A stretch of DNA of 34,995 nucleotides from Acidisphaera sp. (lineage in GTDB: Bacteria; Pseudomonadota; Alphaproteobacteria; Acetobacterales; Acetobacteraceae): positions 1-34,995 of the forward strand of contig JAFAYA010000032.1 in NCBI GenBank assembly GCA_019240635.1. The letters are read 5' to 3'. Of this stretch, positions 1-7,464 are shown one piece after another. Within the stretch, counting starts at the first letter, position 1. Every line of letters begins with the position of its first letter. Below the pieces are notes generated by a model. It saw only the letters and a program-made list of their open reading frames with translations. It was not told where the DNA came from and did not search any database. A program made the position numbers and the translations under genes.

Positions 1-878
1 ATCGTGGTCAGCACCAGCATCCCCGCTTGCAGCAGGGGCAGGTCATGCTGCTCGATCGCGTAAACTAGCAGCCGGCCCAGCCCCGGATAGGCGAACACCG
101 TCTCCACCACCACGACCCCGCCGATCAGCAGCCCGACGTCTATCGCCAGGATCGTGATGGTCGGCAGCAGCGCGTTGCGCAGCGCGTGGCGGCGCAGCAC
201 GACCCGCTCCGGCAGTCCCTTCGCGCGCGCCGCCAGCACGTAGCGGCTCTGCAACGCCTCCAGCATGGAGGAGCGCGTCAGGCGTGAGACGTGCACGATC
301 AGGCCGAGCGCCAGCACCGAGACCGGCAGCAGCAGGTGCGACGCCCAGCCGAGCAGCCCGGCCTCGCCGATCGGCGCGTAGCCGGTCGCCGGCAGCCAGT
401 GCAGCCAGGAGGCGAAGAACAGGATCAGCACGATGCCCCAGAAGAAGTCGGGCACGGCGATGAACAGGAACTGCGCCAGCGCGAGCAGCCGGTCGGAGCC
501 TCGTCCCTGGTGCGTCGCCGCGTGCACCCCGAGATAGATGCCGAGCACAGTCACCACCGCGAAACTGATCCCTGCCAGGATGGCCGAGCGGCCGAGCGCC
601 TGAAAGATCACCGGCGCGGCCGGCCGGTCCATGACCAGCGAGCGGCCGAAATCACCGTGCAGCATGCCGGCGAGCCAATGCCAGTATTGCGTCGCCAGCG
701 GATCGTGCAGCCCGAGCTTTTGCTCCAGCACGGCCACGGCGCCCGGCGTCGCGTATTCGCCGAGGATGGCGTAGGCGACGTTGCCGGGGAGGACGTGGAC
801 GATGGCGAAGATCAGCACCGACATCGCCCAGAGGATCCCGACCACGGCCAGCAGCCGGCGGGCGAGGTAGACGGCCAT
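1..878 (-). CDS. Dipeptide/oligopeptide-type ABC transporter permease (3' part cut by window edge)
   Basis: Inner-membrane permease of the DppB/OppB family, which forms half of the channel of a peptide, nickel or opine ABC importer. The frame is open from ATG at 878 to the window edge, about 292 residues. The protein starts MAVYLARRLLAVVGILWAM, a typical first helix of this family. Later come several hydrophobic segments and the cytoplasmic loop that docks on the ATPase (about residues 217-246, with ARAKGL followed by RHALRNALLP). A strong ribosome site, GGAGGAAAG, lies just before the ATG. The gene reads leftwards, so the remaining transporter genes (second permease, ATPases) probably lie outside the window; the substrate cannot be told from this subunit. 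It is divergent from the methyltransferase gene. Confidence 0.93.
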   Translation of the reverse strand, partial: MAVYLARRLLAVVGILWAMSVLIFAIVHVLPGNVAYAILGEYATPGAVAVLEQKLGLHDPLATQYWHWLAGMLHGDFGRSLVMDRPAAPVIFQALGRSAILAGISFAVVTVLGIYLGVHAATHQGRGSDRLLALAQFLFIAVPDFFWGIVLILFFASWLHWLPATGYAPIGEAGLLGWASHLLLPVSVLALGLIVHVSRLTRSSMLEALQSRYVLAARAKGLPERVVLRRHALRNALLPTITILAIDVGLLIGGVVVVETVFAYPGLGRLLVYAIEQHDLPLLQAGMLVLTT

Positions 879-993
879 CGCTTTCCTCCCCGGTGTGCCC
901 GCTGGCGCCAGTGTGGCCAGCCCCCAGCCACCAGCGTCAAGCCACCGGCATCAAGGCCTTGGCGACGCTCGCTGCGCGGGCCAGGATCACGCC

Positions 994-1596
994 GTGCCAT
1001 CCGCTGCCGAGCAGATCATCGGGCTCTATCGACGGCACGCCCGCGCCTGGGCCGCGGACCGTGGCAACCGGCTGTTCGAGACCGCGTGGCTCGACAGGTT
1101 CCTGGCGCTGCAGCCGGAGCGGGCGGCCATTCTCGACATCGGCTGCGGCTCCGGCGAGCCGATCGGCGGATACTTCGTCGGCAAGGGCCACGCGCTCACC
1201 GGGATCGATTCGTCGCCGGAACTGATCGCGCTCTGCCGAAAACGCTTCCCCGACCAGGACTGGCGGCTCGCCGACATGCGGACGCTGTCGCTCGGCCGGG
1301 ATTTCAGCGGCCTGCTGGCCTGGGACAGCTTTTTTCACCTGTGCCATGACGACCAGCGCCGCATGTTTCCGATCTTTCGGGCACATGCCGCGCCGCGCGC
1401 CGCGCTGATGTTCACGAGCGGTCCTGCGCATGGCGAGGCGGTCGGCAGCTATCGCGGGGAACCGCTGTATCATGCGAGCCTGAACACCGCCGAATACAGC
1501 GCACTGCTCGACGCGAACGGCTTTTCGGTGGTGTCGCATATCGTCGAGGACCCGGCCTGCGGCGGCCACACGATCTGGCTGGCACAGCGCAGGTAG
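994..1596 (+). CDS. SAM-dependent methyltransferase (class I, type 11/25-like)
   Basis: Small class I methyltransferase. Motif I for S-adenosylmethionine binding is clear (ILDIGCGSGEPIGGYF), followed by the acidic end of the second strand (LTGIDSS) and a later WDSFFHL segment of the kind seen in this family. Substrate unknown. The frame is open from GTG at 895, but the first 33 residues look like non-coding, low-complexity sequence. GTG at 994 (protein MPSAAEQIIGLYRRHARAW) fits the family N terminus and has AGGAT about 8 nt upstream, so it is preferred; length is then 200 residues. It is transcribed away from the permease and ends about 70 bp before a secreted-protein gene. No functional link to the neighbouring sox genes is evident. 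Confidence 0.8.
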   Translation: MPSAAEQIIGLYRRHARAWAADRGNRLFETAWLDRFLALQPERAAILDIGCGSGEPIGGYFVGKGHALTGIDSSPELIALCRKRFPDQDWRLADMRTLSLGRDFSGLLAWDSFFHLCHDDQRRMFPIFRAHAAPRAALMFTSGPAHGEAVGSYRGEPLYHASLNTAEYSALLDANGFSVVSHIVEDPACGGHTIWLAQRR

Positions 1597-1668
1597 ATCA
1601 CCGGCGGCCAGCCTCTTGAATGCCGGGCGCGGACAGCGTCACATGTGCGGGGCAGAGAAGGCGGCGGA

Positions 1669-2073
1669 ATGTCCGGGAGAGCGGGATGGTTGGTGCTGGC
1701 GGTCGGCTTGGCCGCGGTGGCGGTTCACGCCCAGCAGCTGGGCCAGGTGTTCAGTTTCGACACCAACGCCGGCCAGGAAGTGCGCGTGCACCAGTACGCG
1801 CGCTGGAACGGCCGCTGCGAGCCGGAGGGCGAGCCGACGATCACTATGCTGACGCCGCCGGGCGGCGGCAGGATCGATCTCCGGCGGGAGGCGAAGACCG
1901 ACATCGGGGCGCCTCGGGCCGGCGGCACGGACTGCCGCGGCAAGGCGATGCCGGCGCTCTCGGTATACTATATTCCCCGGCCGGAATTTCACGGCGCGGA
2001 TCATTTCGACTACCAGGTTGCGTACGGGCCGCACGGCACCGTGCACGATTCGGCGTTCATCCAGGTCCGCTAA
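1669..2073 (+). CDS. Small secreted protein with cadherin/Ig-like repeat fold, two conserved cysteines
   Basis: Unnamed exported protein of 134 residues. A Sec signal peptide is clear: MSGRAGWLVLAVGLAAVAVHA, then a likely cut before QQ. The mature part shows a beta-rich pattern: AGQEVRVHQYARW near its start, PTITMLTPPGGG in the middle, LSVYYIPRPEFHGADHFDYQV near the end. The phrase 'YY-P--F-G-D-F-Y-V' is typical of one bacterial cadherin-like or Ig-like repeat. Two cysteines (one in GRCEPEG, one in GTDCRG) probably form a periplasmic disulfide. A second family member is encoded at 13834-14253. It ends only 5 bp before soxB, so it may share a transcript with the sox genes, although nothing in the protein points to sarcosine. 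Function unknown. Confidence 0.8.
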   Translation: MSGRAGWLVLAVGLAAVAVHAQQLGQVFSFDTNAGQEVRVHQYARWNGRCEPEGEPTITMLTPPGGGRIDLRREAKTDIGAPRAGGTDCRGKAMPALSVYYIPRPEFHGADHFDYQVAYGPHGTVHDSAFIQVR

Positions 2074-2078
2074 CCGCG

Positions 2079-3332
2079 ATGCAGCGCTTCAACGCGCTGA
2101 GCCTGCTGCGCCGGAGCGTTCGCGGCCACCAGGGATGGCGGCCGCACTGGCGCGACCCGGCGCCGAAGCCGGCCTACGACGCCGTCATCATCGGCGGCGG
2201 TGGGCACGGGCTCGGCACCGCCTTCCATCTCGCCCGCGACCACGGCATGCGCGACATCGCGGTGCTGGAGCGCGGCTGGATCGGCGGCGGCAACACCGGG
2301 CGCAACACCACGGTCATCCGCTCCAACTACCTGTTCGACGAGAGTGCCGCGCTCTACGACCACGCGCTGAAGCTGTGGTCGGGACTGTCGCAGACGCTGA
2401 ACTACAACGTCATGTTCTCGCCGCGCGGCGTGATGATGCTGGCGCACACGCTGCACGACGTGCAGGTCGGGCGCCGCCACGTGCACGCCAACCGGCTGAA
2501 CGGCGTGGACAACGAATGGCTGACGCCGGAGCAGGCGAAGGCGTTCTGCCCGCCGCTGAGCATCGGCCCGGGGCTGCGCTATCCCGTGCTCGGCGCGGCG
2601 CTGCAGCGGCGCGGCGGCACGGCGCGCCACGACGCCGTCGCCTGGGGCTACGCGCGCGCCGCCGACGCGATGGGCGTCGATATCATCCAGAACAGCGAGG
2701 TCACGGCGATCCGCCGCGACGCGCAGGGTGCTGTCTCCGGCGTGGAGACGACGCGCGGCGCCATCCGCACCAAAAAGATCGGCGTGGTGGCGGCCGGGCA
2801 TACCAGCGTGGTGATGGCGATGGCCGGGCTGCGCCTGCCGCTGGAGAGCTACCCGCTGCAGGCGCTGGTGTCGGAGCCGGTGAAGCCGGTGTTTCCCTGC
2901 GTGGTGATGTCGAACAGCATCCACGCCTATATCAGCCAGTCCGACAAGGGCGAGCTGGTGATCGGCGCCGGCACCGACGCCTACGTGTCGTACAGCCAGC
3001 GCGGCGGGCTGCACATCGCCGCGCACACGCTGGAGGCGATCTGCGAGCTGTTCCCGCGCTTCCGGCGGCTGCGCATGCTGCGCAACTGGGCGGGGATCGT
3101 GGACGTGACGCCGGACCGCTCGCCGATCATTGCCAAGACGCCGGTGGCGGGATTGTACGTGAACTGCGGCTGGGGCACCGGCGGCTTCAAGGCGACGCCG
3201 GGTTCGGCGCATGTGTTCGCCTGGACGATGGCGAAGGACGCGCCGCATCCGATCAACGCGCCGTTCACGATGGAGCGGTTTCGCGAAGGCAAGCTGATCG
3301 ACGAGGCCGCGGCGGCCGCGGTGGCGCATTGA
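2079..3332 (+). CDS. soxB: Sarcosine oxidase, beta subunit
   Basis: Catalytic flavin subunit of the cytoplasmic heterotetrameric sarcosine oxidase, which oxidises sarcosine (N-methylglycine) to glycine and passes the methyl carbon to tetrahydrofolate. The protein has 417 residues, the usual length. It has the FAD-binding Rossmann motif VIIGGGGHGLGTAFHLA near residue 35 and the family phrase GGGNTGRNTTVIRSNY. The segment RGGTARHDAVAWGY contains a histidine at about residue 184, in the region where the covalent FMN histidine lies in characterised enzymes (family knowledge). The C-terminal phrase NCGWGTGGFKATP is also typical. The ATG at 2079 gives the standard MQRFNALSLLRRS start and lies 5 bp after the upstream stop. 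Unusually, 234 bp of folded sequence separate it from soxD. Confidence 0.97.
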   Translation: MQRFNALSLLRRSVRGHQGWRPHWRDPAPKPAYDAVIIGGGGHGLGTAFHLARDHGMRDIAVLERGWIGGGNTGRNTTVIRSNYLFDESAALYDHALKLWSGLSQTLNYNVMFSPRGVMMLAHTLHDVQVGRRHVHANRLNGVDNEWLTPEQAKAFCPPLSIGPGLRYPVLGAALQRRGGTARHDAVAWGYARAADAMGVDIIQNSEVTAIRRDAQGAVSGVETTRGAIRTKKIGVVAAGHTSVVMAMAGLRLPLESYPLQALVSEPVKPVFPCVVMSNSIHAYISQSDKGELVIGAGTDAYVSYSQRGGLHIAAHTLEAICELFPRFRRLRMLRNWAGIVDVTPDRSPIIAKTPVAGLYVNCGWGTGGFKATPGSAHVFAWTMAKDAPHPINAPFTMERFREGKLIDEAAAAAVAH

Positions 3333-3382
3333 TGTGCGTGGCGCTGCACGGCCCTCGCGATGGTGATCCTGTCCGCGCGCAT

Positions 3383-3540
3383 GGGTGCCGTGAATGAACA
3401 CGCGTAGCTCCACGCGGTGCGCACGTCCCGCCGTCAAACGGCACCCAAGCCAGAAGCTTGGCGGCTGCGCCGGAGTCAAGCCCCGCAGCCCGCAGGGTCG
3501 CCCGAAGGGCGAGGGCTTGAGGCCGGCGCAGCCGCCAAGC
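3383..3540. repeat. Compound inverted-repeat element between soxB and soxD
   Basis: Two adjacent foldable units fill most of the soxB-soxD gap. Unit A has arms GGGTGCCGT (3383-3391) and ACGGCACCC (3438-3446), with CGCGT/ACGCG (3401-3405/3412-3416) inside. Unit B has perfect 18-bp arms (3456-3473 and 3523-3540), a 2x2 mismatch, a second 8-bp stem TCAAGCCC/GGGCTTGA (3476-3483/3513-3520), and an apical TCGCCC-GAA-GGGCGA hairpin (3498-3512). The left arm of unit B can also pair with CCAAGC at 3445-3450. The arms and pairing are read directly from the sequence. It may be a dispersed palindromic repeat, an mRNA processing or stability element, or both. A 60-codon frame that crosses it looks like repeat translation, not a gene. 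Confidence 0.75.
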
Positions 3541-3566
3541 ACCATGATCGTGCCGTCGGCGCACCA

Positions 3567-3839
3567 ATGCTGCTGATCGACTGTCCGTTCTGCGGCGAGC
3601 GGCCGGAGCTGGAATTTTCCTACGGCGGGGAGGCGCATATCGCCCGCACCCCCGACACCGCCTCCGACGACGGCTGGACCGCGTTCCTCTACGATCGCAC
3701 CAACCCCAAGGGAATCCACGCCGAGCGCTGGCGCCACGTCCACGGATGCGGCCGGTTCTTCAATGCGCTGCGCGATACCGTCAGCGACAAGTTCCGCGCC
3801 ACCTATCGCATCGGCGAGGCCCGCCCGGAGCTCGAATGA
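3567..3839 (+). CDS. soxD: Sarcosine oxidase, delta subunit
   Basis: Small zinc-binding subunit of heterotetrameric sarcosine oxidase, 90 residues. The N terminus MLLIDCPFCGERPELEF gives Cys6 and Cys9, and the C-terminal half gives WRHVHGCGRFFNALRDT with His59 and Cys61; these are the expected zinc ligands of the delta subunit. The phrase HIARTPD and the NPKGIHAERWRH segment are also family-typical. It overlaps soxA by 4 bp (ATGA), which indicates translational coupling. The upstream gap to soxB is unusually long for this operon and is occupied by an inverted-repeat element, so soxDAG could be expressed at a different level from soxB. Confidence 0.95.
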   Translation: MLLIDCPFCGERPELEFSYGGEAHIARTPDTASDDGWTAFLYDRTNPKGIHAERWRHVHGCGRFFNALRDTVSDKFRATYRIGEARPELE

Positions 3840-6790
3840 CCGGCGCGTTCCGCTTGGCGCAAGGCGGCCGCCTCGACCGCTCCCGCCCGCTCGGTTTCAG
3901 CTTCGACGGCAAGGCGATGCGGGGTTTTTCCGGCGACACGCTGGCCTCCGCGTTGCTCGCCAACGGCGTGCACCTGGTCGGCCGCTCGTTCAAGTACCAC
4001 CGGCCGCGCGGCGTCCTGGCAGCCGGCGCCGAGGAGCCGAACGCGCTCGTCACGATCGGCCGCGACGGCCGCCGCACGCCCAACCTGCGCGCCACCCAGA
4101 TCGAACTGCACGAGGGCCTCGCCGCCGAAAGCCAGAACCGCTTTCCCTCGCTGCGCCACGACGTCTATGCCGCCGGCCGCCTCGCCGCGCCGATGCTGCC
4201 GGCGGGGTTCTACTACAAGACCTTCAAGTGGCCGCCAGGTGCCTGGACGCGCTTCTACGAGCCGGCGATCCGCGCGATGGCCGGGCTCGGCCGCGCGCCG
4301 CCGTCGCCCGACCCCGACCGCTACGCCCAACGCTACGCGCATTGCGACGTGCTGGTGGTCGGCGCCGGTCCGGCCGGGCTCGCCGCGGCGCTGGCGGCGG
4401 CGGACGCCGGCGCGCGCGTCATGCTGTGCGACGAGCAGGCGGAGCCCGGCGGCTCGCTGCTCGCGGCCGAGGACGCCACCATCGACGGCATCGCCGCGCA
4501 GGCCTGGCTGGCGGAGGCGCTGCGCCGGCTGGCGCGCGCTGGCGCGACGGTGCTGCCGCGCACCACCGCGTTCGGCTATTTCGCGCAGAACTTTTTGGGC
4601 CTCGCCGAGCGCGTCACCGACCACCTCGCCAGCCCCGACCCTTCGCTGCCGCGCGAGAAGCTGTGGCAGGTCCGCGCGAAAGAGGTCGTGCTGGCGACCG
4701 GCGCCATCGAGCAGCCGCTGGTGTTCTCCGGCAACGACCGGCCGGGCGTGATGCTGGCCGACGCCGCGCGCCTCTACGCGACGCGCTACGCCGTGCGGCC
4801 GGGCACGCGCGCGGTGCTGGCCACCGCGCACGACAGCGCCTATGCGGCGGCGCTGGCGCTGCATAGGCGGGGCGTGCACATCGCCGCCATCGCCGATCTG
4901 CGGGCGCGGGCGGACGGCGAGTTGCCCGCCGCCGCCCGTGCGGCCGGACTGGCGGTGCGCACCGGCGCCACGATCGCCGGCTCGCTGGGCGGGCTGCGCG
5001 TCGGCGCGGCACTGCTCGGCCGGAACGGAGCGCGGCCCGAGCGCGTGTCCTGCGACCTGCTGCTGATGTGCGGCGGCTGGACGCCGAGCGTGCATCTGTT
5101 CTCGCAGTCGCGCGGCAGGCTGCGCTTCGATGCGGCGCTCGACGCGTACGTGCCCGACGCTTCGGCGCAGCGGGAGCGCTCGGCCGGGGCGTGCCGCGGC
5201 GTGTTCGGCCTGGCCGCCGCGCTCGCCGACGGGGCGGCGGCGGGCGGAGCGGCGGCCGGAGCCTCGGGCGCGCCCCGCCGATACGCGGTGCGCGCCCCCG
5301 CCGCGGGAACCGGCGAGGCGCCGGGGCTCACCGGCGGCGGCCGCGGCAAGGCGTTCGTCGATTTCCAGAACGACGTGACGGCGCAGGACATCGCGCTCGC
5401 CGCCCGCGAGGGGTTCCGCTCGATCGAGCACGTCAAGCGCTACACCACGGCCGGCATGGCGACCGACCAGGGCAAGACCGCGAACATGAACGCGCTCTCG
5501 CTTCTCGCCGCGGCGGTCGCAGCACCCGTCCCGACCGTCGGCCACACCACCTTCCGCATGCCCTACACGCCGGTGACTTTCGGCACCTTCGCCGGCCTCG
5601 CGCGCGGCGACCTGTTCGAACCCGTGCGCACCACGCCGATGCACGGCTGGGCGGCGGCCGAGGGCGCACGCTTCGAGGATGTCGGCACCTGGAAGCGCGC
5701 GCACTACTTCCCGCGCAACTGCGAGACGATGCACGCGGCCGTGGCGCGCGAATGCCGCGCGGTGCGCACCGCCTGCGGCCTGTTCGACGCCTCAACGCTC
5801 GGCAAGATCGAGGTGGTCGGCCCGGACGCCGCCGCCTTCCTCGAGCGCATGTACGTCAACGCCTTCGCGCGCCTGGCGCCCGGGCGCTGCCGCTACGGCG
5901 TGATGCTGCGCGAGGACGGGTTCGTGCTGGACGACGGCGTGATCGGGCGCCTCGCGCCGGACCGTTTTCACGTCACGACCACCACCGGCGGGGCGGCGCG
6001 CGTGCTCGGCGTGATGGAGGATTTTTCGCAGACGGAGTGGCCGGAGCTCGACGTCTGGCTGACCTCGGTGACCGAGCAATGGGCTGTCATCGCGGTGCAG
6101 GGACCCGACGCGAGGCGCGTGATCGCGCCGCTGGTCGAGGGCATCGACATGGCCGCGCTGCCGCACATGGGTGTTGCCGAGGGGCACGTCTGCGGTATCG
6201 CCGCACGCCTGTTCCGCGTCAGCTTCACCGGCGAGCTGGGCTTCGAGATAAACGTGCCGGCCGATCACGGCCAGGCGGTCTGGGAGGCGGTGGCCGGGTC
6301 CGGTGCGGCGCACGGCATCACGCCGTACGGCACGGAGGCGATGCACGTGCTGCGGGCGGAAAAGGGCTACATCGTCGTCGGCCAGGAGACCGACGGCACC
6401 GCGACCCCCGACGATGTCGGGCTGGGCTGGACGGTCGGCCGCGGCAAGCCGGATTTCGTCGGCAAGCGTTCGCTCGCCCGCCCGGCGATGCAGCGCCCCG
6501 ACCGAAAACAGCTCGTCGGGCTGCTGACGGAGCAGCCGCAGACCGTGCTCGAGGAGGGCGCGCAGATCGTGCTCGATCCCGGCCAGGCCGTGCCGATGCG
6601 CATGGTCGGGCACGTCACCTCCGCCTATCTCAGCCCGACGCTCGGCCGATCCATCGCGCTCGCCATGCTGGCCGGCGGCCGCGCGCGCGTCGGTGAGCGC
6701 GTGTTCCTGCCGATGCCCGACCGCACGATCGCGGCGCGGGTGGTCTCGCCGGTGTTCTACGACCCCGAGGGAGCGCGGCTGCATGGCTGA
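3836..6790 (+). CDS. soxA: Sarcosine oxidase, alpha subunit
   Basis: Large subunit (984 residues) that binds NAD+ and tetrahydrofolate in heterotetrameric sarcosine oxidase. Domains in order: an N-terminal ferredoxin-like fold lacking the cluster cysteines (about residues 15-95, with SFKYHRPRGVLAAGAEEPNA); a pyridine-nucleotide-disulfide-type FAD/NAD fold with VLVVGAGPAGLAAALAAADAG at about residue 171; and a C-terminal GcvT-like aminomethyltransferase/folate domain from about residue 600 (TTPMHGWAAAEGARFEDVGTWKRAHYFPR region). The open frame extends 30 codons upstream, but ATG at 3836 (MTGAFRLAQGGRLDRSRPL) fits the family and overlaps the soxD stop as ATGA. It overlaps soxG by 8 bp. The product methylene-tetrahydrofolate feeds one-carbon metabolism; no glyA or folate genes lie in the window. 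Confidence 0.97.
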   Translation: MTGAFRLAQGGRLDRSRPLGFSFDGKAMRGFSGDTLASALLANGVHLVGRSFKYHRPRGVLAAGAEEPNALVTIGRDGRRTPNLRATQIELHEGLAAESQNRFPSLRHDVYAAGRLAAPMLPAGFYYKTFKWPPGAWTRFYEPAIRAMAGLGRAPPSPDPDRYAQRYAHCDVLVVGAGPAGLAAALAAADAGARVMLCDEQAEPGGSLLAAEDATIDGIAAQAWLAEALRRLARAGATVLPRTTAFGYFAQNFLGLAERVTDHLASPDPSLPREKLWQVRAKEVVLATGAIEQPLVFSGNDRPGVMLADAARLYATRYAVRPGTRAVLATAHDSAYAAALALHRRGVHIAAIADLRARADGELPAAARAAGLAVRTGATIAGSLGGLRVGAALLGRNGARPERVSCDLLLMCGGWTPSVHLFSQSRGRLRFDAALDAYVPDASAQRERSAGACRGVFGLAAALADGAAAGGAAAGASGAPRRYAVRAPAAGTGEAPGLTGGGRGKAFVDFQNDVTAQDIALAAREGFRSIEHVKRYTTAGMATDQGKTANMNALSLLAAAVAAPVPTVGHTTFRMPYTPVTFGTFAGLARGDLFEPVRTTPMHGWAAAEGARFEDVGTWKRAHYFPRNCETMHAAVARECRAVRTACGLFDASTLGKIEVVGPDAAAFLERMYVNAFARLAPGRCRYGVMLREDGFVLDDGVIGRLAPDRFHVTTTTGGAARVLGVMEDFSQTEWPELDVWLTSVTEQWAVIAVQGPDARRVIAPLVEGIDMAALPHMGVAEGHVCGIAARLFRVSFTGELGFEINVPADHGQAVWEAVAGSGAAHGITPYGTEAMHVLRAEKGYIVVGQETDGTATPDDVGLGWTVGRGKPDFVGKRSLARPAMQRPDRKQLVGLLTEQPQTVLEEGAQIVLDPGQAVPMRMVGHVTSAYLSPTLGRSIALAMLAGGRARVGERVFLPMPDRTIAARVVSPVFYDPEGARLHG

Positions 6791-7334
6791 GGCCGCGCGC
6801 CGCGATGCCCTGTCGCTTGCGGCGCACACGCACGCGACGGTGACGCCGCTGTCGGCGTGCAGCCGCTTCGTGCTGCGCGGGCGTGCGCCGGCGCTCGCGG
6901 CGGCCGGCGCAGCGTTCGGCGTGCCGCTGCCGCGTGAGGCGTGCCGGGCGGCGGTCGTCGAGGAACGCGCGGCGCTGTGGCTGGGCCCCGACGAAATCCT
7001 GCTGCTCGCGCCGGAGGCGGAGCGCGACGCGGTGGCCGGCGCGCTGCACGCGGCGCTGACCGGCCTGCCGCACGCCCTGGTGGATGTCGGCCATCGCAGC
7101 GCCGCGCTGGAGGTGGCCGGACCCGGCGCCGCGTTCCTGCTCAACGCGGCCTGTCCGCTCGACCTCGGCACCGCCGCCTTCCCGGCCGGCATGTGCACGC
7201 GCACCGTGCTCGGCAAGTGCGAAATCCTGCTCTGGCGGGTCGATGCCGCGCGCTTCCGGCTGGAGGCGATGCGCTCCTACGCGGACTACGTCTGGCGGCT
7301 GCTCGAGCAGGCGCGGCGGGACTGGACGGGCTGA
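6783..7334 (+). CDS. soxG: Sarcosine oxidase, gamma subunit
   Basis: Gamma subunit of heterotetrameric sarcosine oxidase, 183 residues, the expected size. The pattern of an acid-rich middle (LWLGPDEILLLAP) followed by LVDVGHRSAALEVAGPGA and a C-terminal TRTVLGKCEILLWR, RLEAMRSYADYVWRLL is that of the SoxG family, which resembles a divergent GcvT fold. The ATG at 6783 overlaps the soxA stop by 8 bp, so it is translated from the same message. About 130 bp follow before the reductase gene, without a clear terminator. Confidence 0.93.
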   Translation: MAEAARRDALSLAAHTHATVTPLSACSRFVLRGRAPALAAAGAAFGVPLPREACRAAVVEERAALWLGPDEILLLAPEAERDAVAGALHAALTGLPHALVDVGHRSAALEVAGPGAAFLLNAACPLDLGTAAFPAGMCTRTVLGKCEILLWRVDAARFRLEAMRSYADYVWRLLEQARRDWTG

Positions 7335-7464
7335 ACCGCGACCGGCTTGCGCTTTCGTCGGATCTTTCAGAATCATACCGCTGTCGGTCTGGTCCCGCCC
7401 TGTTCTGGCGCGCCGGCCACGAGGCGTGATACCGCTCCGCCCGAGTTGCGGAAGGCCGCCCGAC

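Noticed and set aside
895-993. Upstream extension of the methyltransferase from GTG 895
   Set aside because: The extra 33 residues are Pro/Ala/His-rich and not family-like; GTG 994 fits better.
3394-3576. A 60-codon plus-strand ORF in the soxB-soxD gap
   Set aside because: It translates the palindromic element itself and has no good ribosome site; better explained as a repeat.
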